From NCBI GenBank assembly GCA_032629725.1, contig JAFEVB010000007.1, positions 1,426,001 to 1,490,000 on the forward strand: a stretch of 64,000 nt of DNA, written 5' to 3'. A program made the translations under genes and the position numbers. This stretch comes from Gremmenia infestans (Eukaryota; Ascomycota; Leotiomycetes; Helotiales; Hamatocanthoscyphaceae). This document shows positions 9,554 to 21,865 of the stretch, one piece after another. Position 1 is the stretch's first letter. Every line of letters begins with the position of its first letter. The notes under the pieces are model-generated. The model had not been told where the DNA came from, did no database searches, and saw only the letters and a program-made list of their open reading frames with translations.

Positions 9554-10438
9554 TTACATTTCCCCACACTGTGCAATAACTACATCCAAATTCGGGATAT
9601 CCTTCCCGCGATACCCCGTCTTCGTATTCTCCATCTTCCGTACAACGTCCATGCCATCTGCTACCCGGCCAAAGACAACGTGTTTGCCGTCTAGGAAGGG
9701 TGTGGGGACGGTGGTGATGAAGAATTGGGACCCGTTGCCGTTGGGGCCTGCGTTCTGTTTGTAGAATCAGTAGCAATTACTGAGAAAATAATATTAGGAG
9801 GGTGGGTTTGGGGAAGACATACAGCCATAGATAGCAAGCCTGGCTCTGTATGTTTCCTCAGAAAGTTCTCATCGTCAAAGGTTTTTAGCCCATAGATAGA
9901 CGTCGAGCCCGTGCCATCGCCATTTAGGAAGTCTCCTCCCTGGCACATGAAATCCTTGATCTAAAAATCCAATCCGTTAATCAGTACAGTGGTCCATCTA
10001 GAATAAGAAGCAAGAAGAATGAATTGGAATGGATTGGAAAATGAGGAACGCACGATTCTGTGAAACTTGCTCCCTTTATAGCCCTGTGGACGACCAAGCG
10101 GGCTCTTCGTCTCGCCGGTGCAGAACTGGCGGAAGTTTTCTGCGGTTCTGGGAACAGTGTCGGCGAAGAGCTCGAAGGTTATGCGGCCGAGTGGTTCGCC
10201 TATACACCATATTCAATCAGTATTTAAACAGAAGTGGTTTGAGGAGGCATAAAAGGGTATGCGTGGTAGAAGCACGTGATGTTCCTGAAGAGGCGGATCA
10301 GGGGAGGACTACTGACCTCCTAGAGTGATGTCAAAGAATACACTGTAGATTGTTACAGTATGTTAGCTGGGTGAGCTCGTGACTACAGAGAGGCTCTTAC
10401 AGGGGATTTCCCGATTCGGGGAGTTGTGTAGGCGCCAT
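9554..10438 (-). CDS. Peptidyl-prolyl cis-trans isomerase H (cyclophilin H)
   Basis: Proline isomerase; CypH members bind the U4/U6.U5 tri-snRNP (Prp4/Prp3) in the spliceosome. Five exons, complement(join(9554..9754,9823..9960,10054..10199,10317..10342,10401..10438)), give 182 residues; every junction has GT-AG and keeps frame. Assigned to CypH because of [31 protein letters not shown] and above all the C-terminal VVIAQCGEM. Active-site residues are visible: Arg in KFHRI, Phe-Met-x-Gln in DFMCQGGDF, Gln-Phe-Phe in SQFFIT and His in DGKHVVFG. The position of the cyclosporin-contacting Trp (WLDGKHV in human CypH) is Phe here (PFLDGKHV). Exon 2 is only 26 nt. Confidence 0.95.
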
Positions 10439-12372
10439 TTCTATGAGACGGATTGATTTGTGCCTTTTGATTTTTCTTTCTTTCTTTCTTTCTTTCCTTG
10501 GCTTTGTCAACCCCCCCGCGGAAGTGTAATGATCCGCTTTACTGTGCTGTGCAGTACAGTTCGGCTTCTATCCTAAACAGTAGGACTAGTCGCTTATCTT
10601 GCCGTTAGGAGTGGAGTCAGGTCAGGAGGCACGCACAGCTCTTCTAGTTTTGATGACGCCGACGGTGTTTCGGTGCGGGATTGGAGACGTGTACTGGTAC
10701 TGGTATTGGAAAATCGGGTAGATTCACTGCCGAGTGACGCTGGGATTATGGGATTATTATTGGAGTTTGATTGGTTGGGTTAGGCTTGTTTTGTGATTGT
10801 TCTTGCAGATAAGCGGGCCAAGGATCGACGGCTAGGTTCAATGGGGATTGATTTTGGAAGGTGGGGTGGGGTTGGATGTCGAGACTTGAGAGGGGGAAGT
10901 GAATAAAGCTTGATTTTTGGGTGTGAAGTGTGAATCTCTGGTGGAAAGAATCAAACCTCGTCTTTTTCATCTCGTCTCAGTCTGTACGGTATATCAAAAT
11001 AGACAGCACAGTATCAATACCAACCTACTAACAACGGCGGATAAACACATGGTATCTTACAGATACTCTCGGATGTCTGAATCAAGCATAACGAGGCTAC
11101 TGATTCAACTTGATTACCTGCCTTAGTGCACTGCTTTCCAGAATCCCCTTCTTCGGATCCCCAGGAAGTACAATCTCCATTATGGGTATAGTATACCCTG
11201 CGTGATTCGCTGATGTGTATGCGGAGTGCATTCAAACCCTTTCTTTCCCTGCAGGTAAAGAGGAGAGGCAGGCAGGGCAAGCGCCTAGTCCCCAAACCAA
11301 AGGCTGGGAGGGAGGCTTAAGTACTCTGCAGCTTTCCCCTTTGTCATTCGGATGCAGACAAAGAAACAAAACACGGCAGAATGTTGGAGGGTTTCCTGAC
11401 GGCTGCTGAATAGTTCTTACTTTTTTTTGGTGTAGCAATAGAAGAAGAAATCAACAACTGTTAAATTAGTAATGCTATTATCACTAATGTCCCCTCAAAA
11501 CATGTCAGCAGTTTGATCGTACGAGTACACCAGGTAGGGTGGGTGGTTGGTAGGTACAGTACTGTAACTCTAAGATAAGCAATTATGGCGAAGAGGCTGG
11601 CCTGGATCAACCACTTGGACGCCGGCCTATCCGCGAGCTAAGGTACGTACCTACCCTCCCCTCCTACCTACCTTAGGTATTGACTGCTTAGGGATGCTCT
11701 AGCGTTTTAATACTGTACCAGTTCAGACGAGAGTCTGGTTCTGAAGTGCTGTGCTGTGCTGTATAACCGTTCTATGACCCGCATCCGCATCGCAATCACT
11801 ACCTACTACCATCGTTCTATCGTCAGATTCATTTTACTCGTAATACCACTTTATTGAAGCCCCCCCCCACCCCGAATCTTGTACTAGTCTATGTCTGTGT
11901 CTATGTCGAATTCGTGGCTGGGCTGGCTGGTAACTGTAACTCCGCTCTGCACGCACGCTCCAGCCTCGCGAATCGCACCCTAAATCGGCAGCTAAAACCA
12001 AACTTACTTCACCTCGCTTTAGAAGCTTTGTTGATGATTCTTTGACCCTCCCAACCCGACCTCCCTTCCTTCGCCTCTTACAGTACGGAGTAAGTACACT
12101 TACTCGTGCACATCCATCCACCTGTCCATCTTCACCCACCACCTACCACCTTCCCTGCCACAATAATCTCCATCACTCATATCAACGTTGAACGAACTTG
12201 TGTTGTCTTCGTAACATCCGTTCTTCACGTTCCATATGTTTGCGACATTCTGCCACCTGTAGAGAAGGTCGGCCGGCCGCGCATAGGGTCAGACGGGACA
12301 GGATTCCTCTTGATTGCACTCCTACGCCGCAAACCCGCAGATCGCACTTCGTACTTGTAAACCGAGTACAAG
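10439..12372. promoter_or_regulatory. Long divergent intergenic region CypH / RING ligase
   Basis: 1.9 kb without a supported gene. It contains a TTTC microsatellite (about 10474-10497), a CTGTG/CTGTA-type repeat near 11740, and the word CCTACCTACCTTAGGTA at 11663-11679 that recurs elsewhere in the window. It must contain both promoters. Confidence 0.45.
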
Positions 12373-13890
12373 ATGCCCATCATCAATCAGGTCTTGGTTG
12401 AGGTTCTCCACGTCGCAGAGAGACATCTTCAGCCCAGAAACCTCGGCGGAACACAGACTACAGCTGATCCAACATCGACCATGTCTAGTCCCTCTACGAC
12501 CTCCGCGTCGCCACCAGCAGCGACTACCACGAGCAGCGGCGGCGGCGGCGGGCCCACATCTTCACCACTCTTGTTCTTCGTTGCACTAGGATTTGGGGTT
12601 GTGTTTACGAATCTATGGTGAGTACCCAATTGATAGATTTGCCAACCTCCGTGAGCTTTTATTAACACGATGCAAAGGATTATTGTCGGCGTCAAGTATT
12701 GTTTTCGATACAATGCACGCAATCGTGCACTACGAAATGGCGAGGACGTGGACCCGATCAATTTGGAGAATATGCCTACTCGACCACATCGTCGGAGAAG
12801 GGAAAAGAAGTTGATGACGATGGATGAGGTCAACGAGCGATTCCCATTGACGAAATACAAGAGCTGGGTAGCATCGCGCGCCAGGGAAGGACTGCCGACG
12901 AGTGGAGGAGTGACAGTCACCGCACCACCGAGTAGAGCTGTTAGTGTGAGAGAGATTGAAGGCGTTATACCCTCGTCGCCTGTTGACACGAAGCATTCTG
13001 TCAATACAAGACCAGCCACGGCAACGTCAGAACGAGAGATAGCAGAGGTCACAGCGTCACCCGAAATCCATACTGATGATAAAAAGAAGAGCATCGACCT
13101 CAGTACCGTGGAAAAAGAGAGTGCCATCACTCCAGTCGTCGAAGAACAGAATAATCTTGAGGAGGTCCCTACTACTACCAGCACTGTCGACAAGCTCCAA
13201 ACGACCGCAACTGAGTTGGAGGAGGAAGACGACGATGACGATCATATTCTCACTGCTGTTCCGCCTGAGCTTTTGACAAACCCAGGAGATTCATGCGCAA
13301 TTTGCATCGATACATTGGAGGAGGATGACGATATTCGCGGCTTGACGTGTGGCCATGCTTTCCATGCTGGATGCTTGGATCCATGGTTAACCAGTCGTCG
13401 TGCTTGCTGTCCGCTTTGTAAAGCAGATTATTATACACCAAAGCCCCGCCCTGAAGGTGAAGCTGTCGACACTGAACGCTCTGGGCGAAGAAGAGATGCT
13501 AGGATGAACATGCCGCAACAGCCTCGTTCTACTTGGAATGGTCTGCGTGTTGGCGGTCGCTTTGGAACCTACCATACTTATAATCGTAATTCTAGTACGA
13601 ATGATCAACGAAGGGCTGCCAGACGGGCTCGTAGGGCAGCACCTCCAGGAGACGCAGCCGGTGCTGTAACTCCAGCTGCTCCAGCGACTCCAGCTACTTC
13701 AGCACAGGCAAACAGCAACGCTGCTGAACCAAGCAGATGGAGACCTCGGAATCCATTCAGTGGAATTGCTATGCCCGCCATGCATTTCCCAGGGCGTAAT
13801 CGCCAACCTACGGAACAGAATGGGGCTCCTGCGGCTACCGCTACGGCCGATCCATCACCTTCCCAACTTGAAGCTGGCGTTGTACGATGA
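12373..13890 (+). CDS. Membrane-anchored RING-H2 E3 ubiquitin ligase
   Basis: Two exons, join(12373..12617,12678..13890), 485 residues; intron GTGAGT...AAAG, 60 nt. An N-terminal Ser/Thr/Gly-rich segment precedes one hydrophobic helix (LLFFVALGFGVVFTN, about residues 66-81). A charged region with an acidic cluster (EEEDDDDDH) leads to the RING-H2 domain. The zinc ligands are CAIC...CGHAFHAGC...CCPLC, a C3H2C3 arrangement with the Pro-Leu between the last two Cys. The C-terminal third is Ala/Pro/Arg-rich and probably disordered. By family it transfers ubiquitin from an E2 to membrane or secretory-route substrates; the substrate is unknown. There is no PA domain in front of the helix, so it is not a classical PA-TM-RING protein. 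Confidence 0.88.
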
Positions 13891-15169
13891 TTGCAGTGTT
13901 TTCTTTGATGTTCCCCTTTTCATGACCTCTGCTCGGTCCAGGACATCAGAAGCGGCACATATTATCGCCGAGTTCTAAAAGTCCTGCTCCGACTGTCGAT
14001 ACCCGATTCGAGATACCCATTCCACACTATCACACGCCTGACCGTCATCCTCAGGCATTGCCATTTGTACAAAGTCTCCAACGAACCACGTACACGATCT
14101 TGAATTTTTGACGAACATTACAAATCATATCATGCCAGGCAGAATGTCCCTTTAGCGATTTTCCTTACTTTTTCAAATGCTGGGAAGTGGAGGAAGTAGG
14201 TCTGGCAAAACTCGGACTAGGGGATCCTACGATGTGAATAACGCGAGGTCGATTATTGGGCAATGGAAGCATGGCTTTAGGCTAGGTATTAGTGGCAATG
14301 AGATAAATCGGGGAAGTGCACGTTTAGGAGCCTTGCTGAGGTCACCACTATGTGAATGCAGTGACTTGGTATAGCATAGACTTATTTCTGTTCTGGGAAG
14401 CCTACCATGCCGATGTTTGACAAGGCATATCCATGCATGGCTTTAATAGCACTGGTTTCTTTCCATTCCAATTAGCATCCATCTCTTCCCGTATCACCGC
14501 GTGCCTGTTCCATATTTGGAAGGTTCAATTAAGCAAAAGCCTTTGAACTACTACTTCCCTTCCCTTCCCTTCCCTTCACTTCCAACTAGCATTTCTCGGC
14601 TTACAGTCAAATGAATGTAGTGCCCGCCATCTTTAGGTGGTAAGTATCCAGGTAAGTATTTGATTATCGAGACTTCTTAAAATAGTCCGGACAGTCTTCA
14701 TGCAAGTTTTAATATCAGTTAAGCTTCTGTCTGGGCTCTGCTTTTGATTTAGGGGAGATATGTATGTATTTGTGAATAACGAGGTATGAGAGGAGTTACG
14801 CATAGATGGTGTGAAGGATGAATGAACGAATGAAGGGGGAGAGAGAGAGAGATGGGGAAATTGTCTGGAGGCATGGGTTGGATGATGGTTGATTCGTTTG
14901 TATTAAGGAGATGTTTGCTTTACTACGGATGAGGTTAATGTGAAGGGAAACGGACATTCATGGATGGGATTGCAAGAAGTGCAAATCAATAGATGCCAAA
15001 GGCGATCGGTCTTCTTAGCAAAGAGCGGTCTCATTACATTCGTTGTATTTATATGCCATTATGTCTTAAGCCCAGTGAACCTCCTCGCTTGCCCATGATG
15101 CTCAGATAGGGGGTACTGCTTTCCCTTCATATCACATGCCCTAAGATGATCCGCATCTAATCCAGGCTC
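13891..15169. other. Convergent intergenic region (1.3 kb)
   Basis: This holds the 3' flanks of two convergent genes. There is a CTTCC pentamer repeat at about 14552-14577 and a short GA run near 14840. No gene is supported; the 65-codon frame at 14177 has no family resemblance. Confidence 0.4.
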
Positions 15170-16261
15170 TCAAAGATAACTTCCCTTTTGAAACCTCGTG
15201 CTAAAATCCGCCGCCTTAGCCAACATATCCCTCTTCGCCACATGTCCCACCCGTCCCCCCAATGCCATATCCTTCTCGCGATCAAAACCCCTCTTACTCG
15301 GATCATCCTCCTCCTCCTTTACACCTCCGTCCTTCACCCTCTTCTCCCTCAAACTCTGCCCACGGTTCTTCTCATTGTATTCTTTGATCCTTCTGCTCGT
15401 TTCCTCGTCCTGCTTGCTCTCCGCGCCCCCTCTCCCCTTCTCCTTTTGTTGAGACGTAGCTTCCACTCGCCCTAAAACTTGATCTTCAACCCTCTTCCTC
15501 TTCTCCTCGGGCGTCTCCGTCCATATTGCACTTATACCACTCTTCTCCGCTGGCGCCTTCGCCCCTTTTCCCGAGGCGAATTTACGGTTCTTCAGTTTCG
15601 TGGGGTCTACACGGGTTGACCAGTCGCTGTCCGTAGGGGGTACAAGCATCCATTCATCGCGCTGCGCTTTCGCTGGTTGTGATGCTGCTATTTTTTCTGC
15701 GAGAGCTTCGTCTGCGCGTTGGTTGAGATAGGCTGTTTCTGCTGCGGAGCCGGGGGCTGGGGGAAGGGAGGGTCCATAGTCAGAGTCGGAGTCTGAAGAA
15801 TCGTCGGGTGGGTGCGAGGGCATTTCCGCGAGAGGAGCGGGAGGTGGAGCGGGGCCAAGGACTCTCTTTGGGGGAATAGATGTAGCGGTAGTTTTGGGAA
15901 TTGAGGGGCCGTAGTCATCGTCTGAGCTGTCGTCTACTTCGAGCTCATCGGGGTTCTTGGATGGTGGCATGGCGGGGCCGGCGACTGCTCGTGGAGGCAT
16001 AGATGGCCCTACCGCTGGTCGCAGAGCATTTGCAGGTTTCGTGGCCGTAATCGAGGGTCCATAGCCATCATCTGAACTATCGTCCACCTCGAGCTCGTCT
16101 GGGTTCTTTGAAGGGGGTAACGAGGGACCTAGGGTACGTCTTTCTGGCGCTATTGCGGCCTGTACTTTGTGCGGAGGGGAACTGGGTCCTTCTGCATCAT
16201 CGTCGATGGAGCGCTTGCGCTTTGCAAGATGAGGAGGAAGTTCGGGGCCTACGGAAGGCAT
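15170..16261 (-). CDS. GPALPP motif / DUF3752 domain protein
   Basis: Single exon of 363 residues starting at the ATG at 16261 (MPSVGPELPPHLAKRKR); the frame runs 51 nt further upstream without a better context. It has repeated G-P-x-[LM]-P-P motifs (GPELPP, GPSLPP, GPSMPP, GPAMPP, GPAPPP). A duplicated module, SKNPDELEVDDSSDD followed by YGPSI, occurs twice nearly unchanged, with a third diverged copy (PPDDSSDSDSDYGPSLPP). The C-terminal DUF3752-like part carries WMLVPPTDSDW, KLKNRKFASGKGAK and IWTETPEEKRKR. The family is nuclear and poorly studied; no molecular role can be assigned. The Asp/Ser clusters look like casein-kinase-2 targets. Confidence 0.88.
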   Translation of the reverse strand: MPSVGPELPPHLAKRKRSIDDDAEGPSSPPHKVQAAIAPERRTLGPSLPPSKNPDELEVDDSSDDGYGPSITATKPANALRPAVGPSMPPRAVAGPAMPPSKNPDELEVDDSSDDDYGPSIPKTTATSIPPKRVLGPAPPPAPLAEMPSHPPDDSSDSDSDYGPSLPPAPGSAAETAYLNQRADEALAEKIAASQPAKAQRDEWMLVPPTDSDWSTRVDPTKLKNRKFASGKGAKAPAEKSGISAIWTETPEEKRKRVEDQVLGRVEATSQQKEKGRGGAESKQDEETSRRIKEYNEKNRGQSLREKRVKDGGVKEEEDDPSKRGFDREKDMALGGRVGHVAKRDMLAKAADFSTRFQKGSYL

Positions 16262-16757
16262 GGTGATGATTATGGGATTTGGTGTTGTATAGTTGTAGAG
16301 TTGGGAAATCAAAATAGATTTGATGTGCAGCTTGCAGATTCGATTCGGAACGTTCCGAGCTTCGCGTCAGGCTGTGCCGCGACACCAACAAGCCAGGCTT
16401 CCTTCTCTCTCACTATATATGAAGTACTGTAATTTTATCGTCGTAGCCTGTGGTAATTTACTCTCATCTTGTGAGACTTTGTTAAAACTGGAAGCTTTTG
16501 ACGTCAGTTCACTCCACTCTAACCTTCAATCCAATCCGATTGTAAGCGAGCTCCCTATCAAGTGAACCCTGGCAACAGCTGTCAACCTCTACACCCAAGC
16601 TTCGAAGCTACGGCCAACTCTCGGAAAGCGGCAGATCACGAAGTTCAAGATTGGAATCCTACTGGTACTGATGCGGTGCTGAGATTTGAGGTATTCATGA
16701 GTCTACGGACTGCGGCGCATCGACCTGAATGAGGAGTGGAACCATGAACCATTCTCG
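16262..16757. promoter_or_regulatory. Divergent promoter GPALPP gene / VPS8
   Basis: A 496-bp head-to-head interval between two start codons. No recognisable factor site; no further gene. Confidence 0.5.
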
Positions 16758-19700
16758 ATGAGCTCCTCTTCGGAAATTGATAGCGGCGCGGAGGAAGATA
16801 CGATCAATGGAGATGTAGCCAACGGAGGACAGCATGCGGCCGCGGACGAAGAGAGTAATAGTGGGAGGGAGGGGAAAGGGCGAATCGTCGAGCTATTACG
16901 GGAAGAACAAGAAGGCGCTCCAACACCCCCTCAGAAATTGGGCAATGGTACGAATAGATACAGAGCTACTGAGCCTGTAGAAAGTGCCTCTGAAGATGGA
17001 TCTATGGACACTGTACCTCGGCGGGCTGCGAGTCCTATCGAATCTTTATTATCTATACCAGATGATTCTCCCTCAGTTCAAGTAGGTCAGGTAACCTCGT
17101 ACCTCTACATTTCCTAACCCTTTTTCTAGGGCTCCATCTTGTCATCTCCTGGTGGAAGCAGCATATTGCCCTCTGTAGCCTCGAGGCCAGGTCTCGATAG
17201 CCCTACCCCATCCTTCCGGCCCTTCGACAGACGCTTCCAGTCCAGACTCTCAAGCTACAACCTTGCTTCCCCGCGTCCTGCGTCACCTACCCCTTCGTAT
17301 CTCAAAGCCCGTGGACGTCAAGACTCTATTAGCAGTCAGATGATACTTGATGGTGGAGATACGGACACACCGTCGCCGCCATGGGAGGTTGTAAGATGGA
17401 CGAAGTTGAAGAAAATGAACGGGCAAGCATTTTCAGAGGTTGGCAAACGCAGTTTTGGCATGCCAACATGTATATCAGTTTCGGCATCTATTGTGCTTGG
17501 AACGTCGAAAGGAATAATTTTAATCTTTGATTATCACCAAAATCTCAAGTCCATTATTGGACCTGGTACAAAGGGTACGTCGCGGGATTCCTTATTGCAA
17601 GGAAATACAAGCTGACAATTACAGCTGTCGAATCTGGAGCTATCACCTCTATTGCAATGTCAGCCGATCATCTGATTGTTGCTGGAGGACATGCAAATGG
17701 AAGTATCTTCACGTGGGAAATGGCCAAGACAGCTCGCCCCTTTCTTCACATACCAAGTCTTCAGCCCTCTCAAATGGTAAATCGAAGTGTTGATGGCCAT
17801 GTGCCCAACCTTCCTATCAGACATCTAGGTTTTCTAGGAACTCGCCATACGGCACTCGTCTCTGCTGATGATCGTGGCATGGCCTTTTCCCATCTTGCAA
17901 CTAGAGGATTGGGGGCTGTTGGGCGATCTGTCAGGACCACTCGAATTTTGGGTCGGTATCCCAATGATGTTTCTACTTCTGGGAAAGCCCGAAAACCCAG
18001 TACGGTACTTGCTTTTGCACCACTTCCTCTGGGCAATGTCGAGCGTGGAACGGATAATCTGGGGCTCACTGCAATGCTTACTCCGTATCTACTGGTCATT
18101 GTCTCCACGACGCCTGTGGCCCAAACACAACATAAGGCTGCCAGACCAAAAGAAGTGGCGGCTCATAGTGCCATGAGTGGATGTCTGGCATGGTTCCCAG
18201 CAGTGAAGTTAAAAGTCAAGGATCCTAAGACGGGCAGTGAAATATCGAAAGTCAAGCTGGTCTATTGCTGGTCAAATGTTTTGACAGTTCTCGATGTGGA
18301 GGAGACAGCGTCTCCTGATAAAGACAAACCCCCCAATCTTACCTTCAAGCCTCGCAGCCGATGGAAAGCAGATGAAGCAATAGTCGCCGTGCAGTGGCTC
18401 AGTCGTTCCGTTTTGACAGTTTTGACTATCACCCAACGTCTGATTATCCTTGAAGATGGGAGTATGCGCATGACGGATGCTTTTGATCTGGTCCACAAGC
18501 ATATTTACCACGAAGACCTCTTTTCAAAACAATTGCATAATCTTGTAGAGCAACTTGACGAGGAGGATACATCAATGCATGGAGTTGTTGCCGATGCATT
18601 TTATATGAGCTTCAAGTCATACAAAGGGCGGATGTTCCTCCTGGGGTTCAACGATGTCTCCATTGGAACGTTGTCAAATTGGGCAGACCGTTTGATAGCT
18701 TTGATGGAAAATGGTGATTATATCGGTGCCATACAGCTTGCAACATCTTATTATACAGGAGATGCTGATAAGCTCACGATCGGCCTCCCCGAAGATACCA
18801 AGCTACGGCATTCAATGGTACAAGACAAACTGATAGAAATCATGACAGCATCCTTGAAGTTTGCTTTCGGCCAGCGTCAGGAGCAGTCAGTGGCCGCGAA
18901 TGATACCCATCTTCAGCAACTAGCTGAAGCATGCTTCGAGGCATGTCTCAGCATTGGGGACATTGATTTCCTCTTCGATGAGGCATATGAATGGTACGAA
19001 GATGGGGAATCAGAAGGAGTCTTTTTGGAGACTTTGGAGCCTCATATACTGGAGAAGCAGATTACCACTGCCCCTCCAACAGTTGTCAAAGCCATGGTCA
19101 CTCATTACGTGAGCAAAGGCCTAGAAAGTCGCCTAGAAGAAATAATCTGCCATTTGGAGACAGCAACGTTGGATATCGACCAGGTCACCACTCTATGCAA
19201 ACAACACAACTTGTATGATGCACTCATTTACGTCTGGAACCAAGCGCTGAACGACTATATCACACCCCTCATCGACCTCCTAGCTCTTCTGATACCTCTT
19301 GTGCAAAATGGAGATTACTTTACGGACGGCAAGCCTATGGAGGACCCGATTTTCGGGGTCAATGCCTTGAAGATGTTCCCGTATTTGTCTTATACTTTTA
19401 CTGGCCGCATATATCCTACTGGAGACAACCTCGAGGACGAAGATGCCATGAATGCCAAGGCGGAGCTCTATTGGTTTCTATTTTCCGGTAGAACAATTAC
19501 GTGGCCGAGGGGTACTGGAAGCCCTTTCTTGACGCAGCCCAACAAAGAAGACGAGCCATCATTTCCGTACCTTAGAATGATTCTTAAGTTTGACGCGCCG
19601 AGCTTTTTGAGTTCTTTGAATGAAGCTTTTGAGGACTCGTTCCTTAATGATACCCCCGAGCGAGCGGTCAATGGCGGCTCTACTCGCAACATGTCGGAAG

Positions 19701-21622
19701 AACATGTCTTTGGCCTCTCTGTCAACAGGCAATACATCGTTACGATCTTGCTGGAAGTGATGAACCCCAACGAGTTCGCTTCCGAGGACACCATCTACCT
19801 TGACATGTTCATTGCACGTAACCTCCCTAAATTCCCACAATATCTGCTCCTTTCTGGCACGGCCTTACATAAGGTTTTGACTGGTCTCTGCAACTATCCT
19901 GGATCCGACTTAGCAGATGACGCACAATTGAGCGCTGAGTACCTACTCTCGGTGTACCATCCTCCTGATTTGCCGTCTCTTATGCCACTATTCGAGAAAG
20001 CTGGCTTCTACCGAGTTCTAAAAAGCATCTACAAAGCCGACAAGCAATACAACAAGTTAATACAGACGTATTTTGAGGATCCGGAGGATCAAGAAGATGT
20101 CTTTGATTGCATAGCCGACTGTTTAAGGCCACGCTCCGGATTGACGAAAAGGCAAATTCGAGATGTTCATGAAGTTATTGAAGCTCATGCAAGCGACCTT
20201 GTTCATCTGGATGCTGTGAGAGCAGCCCAAGCAATCGAATCTTATGCACCTTCCATGCATCAAAAGTTCTTGGATTCTTTACCAATGGATTCCCAATTGC
20301 AATACGCTTACCTCCATACAATTTTAGAGCCAGAGGCAAATGACACTGAAGAACCGAAGAACACAGCACATAACAAGTTCACAGAACGATATGTACAGTT
20401 GATGTGTAAATTTGAGTCTACGCATGTAGCCGATTACGTGGAATTGATTCAGGCCAGTGATCTGCGTCTTGACAAAGTATTACCGTACATAGAAGAAAGC
20501 GGGGTCATTGATGCTGCTGTGGTGCTGATGGCTCGTGAGGGTCAGATGCGTGAGGCTATGGATCGCCTGATCCAGCATTTGAGGAAGCTTGAGGCTGCCC
20601 TGTTAGGTCTCTTGGCCAGTTCGGATGAGGACATGCAATCTATGCAAATGGAAGAGGCCACTGAAGATCTTCTCGAAGCACTACAAAAGTACACTAACGT
20701 CGGAATCTGGCTCTGCCAAGGTCAAGCAAAGGCGGAATCTGTGAGAGTCTCCACTTCTCCTGTTCAGAAAAAGTCTTCGTCGAAGAGTGAGCTACTTCCA
20801 GATGAAGTACTTTGGCTGGATCTCATTGATATTACCGTTCAGATCACTTGTAAACTCTCTGCGAGTCTGAGTGATCTTGAGAGCTCAAATGCAACGGTAA
20901 TCGACTATGGAAAACTACTCTTCCAACTGCGGACACTTGTACAGCGCTGTTTCACTGCATTACTAAACTCTACCTCATCGCCAACGCCCTCCGGCGTCAA
21001 CTTATCTTTTCTCCGAATCCTCCGAGCATTTTTAACCCGGGCATCAGTCTCCTCGCCAAACTTGAGTGACCTTCGAGCTGTCTTGGCGTCTATATTCTCA
21101 GCCTACGCCTACGAAGAGAGTATCCTCAGTCTAGCAAATCGCCTGCTAGACAAGGACCTCTTTGTCAATGTCAAGTCTGCAAGTACTTTGCGCCAACGAG
21201 GCTGGAGGCCGCGAGGCTCCACTTGCGAGGGCTGTGGCCGTCGTGTCTGGGGTCATGGTGTTTCAGGCGATGTGTTTTCTAAGTGGGAAGAGCGGCAAGA
21301 GCTAGATAGGAAGCGAAGAAAAGAGCGGAAATCAGAGTTAGCTGGGGCTCAAGTCGAGCGCGGGAAAGAAAGGGCCCATGTGCGCAACAGGTCTAGCATT
21401 GTTGAAACACCTAAAGGAAAGGGGAAAGGAACTGCCACTGATGGCGCTGTAGATACCGAGGAGGGCCGGGAGACAGATGGACAGGATGAAGCTGTGGCTC
21501 AGCAAGACCTCGGCCCGTTGGTGGTCTTGGCGTGTAGGCATATTTATCACGAGTCTTGCTTAGAGGCCATGCAGGTTGATGAGTCTCCAGATAGGGAGTT
21601 CAGATGTCCGATAGATGGCTAG
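16758..21622 (+). CDS. VPS8: Vacuolar protein sorting-associated protein 8 (CORVET subunit)
   Basis: Rab5-binding subunit of the CORVET tethering complex on early endosomes. Three exons, join(16758..17081,17130..17574,17625..21622), give about 1588 residues. The second intron (50 nt, GTACGT...TTACAG) is clear. The first is 48 nt if the donor is GTAGGT at 17082; an in-frame alternative, GTAACC at 17091, would make it 39 nt. The N-terminal 120 residues are acidic and disordered. A WD-type propeller region follows (SIVLGTSKGIILIFD, LIVAGGHANGSIFTWEM), then a long alpha-solenoid. The C-terminal RING-like zinc finger has CEGCG...CRHIYHESC...CPIDG, interrupted by a charged Lys/Arg/Glu insert. The length is greater than yeast Vps8 (about 1270), mostly in the N-terminus and the RING insert. 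Confidence 0.93.
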
Positions 21623-21865
21623 TATATAGATGAAATTTACTTAATTAATGTCACGGCATGTGCCGCTCAGTGGAATACGGTAGAAGATGAGATTCAAAGT
21701 CTTTGTAATATGTGCTGGATGAAGCACTCTTCCACTGTGGCGAACCTGGAGTAATACAAGGTAAAGTCTATCTGCTTCCTGCATTTTATATATGCTAATT
21801 CCATTCGGATGTTAAGAGTAGAAGAACCGGTATTACATCATGTCCAATCTGCCTAGCCGCATTAT

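Noticed and set aside
11834..12142. 102-codon minus-strand frame before the RING gene
   Set aside because: Lies in the promoter/leader area; no motif and composition follows simple repeats.
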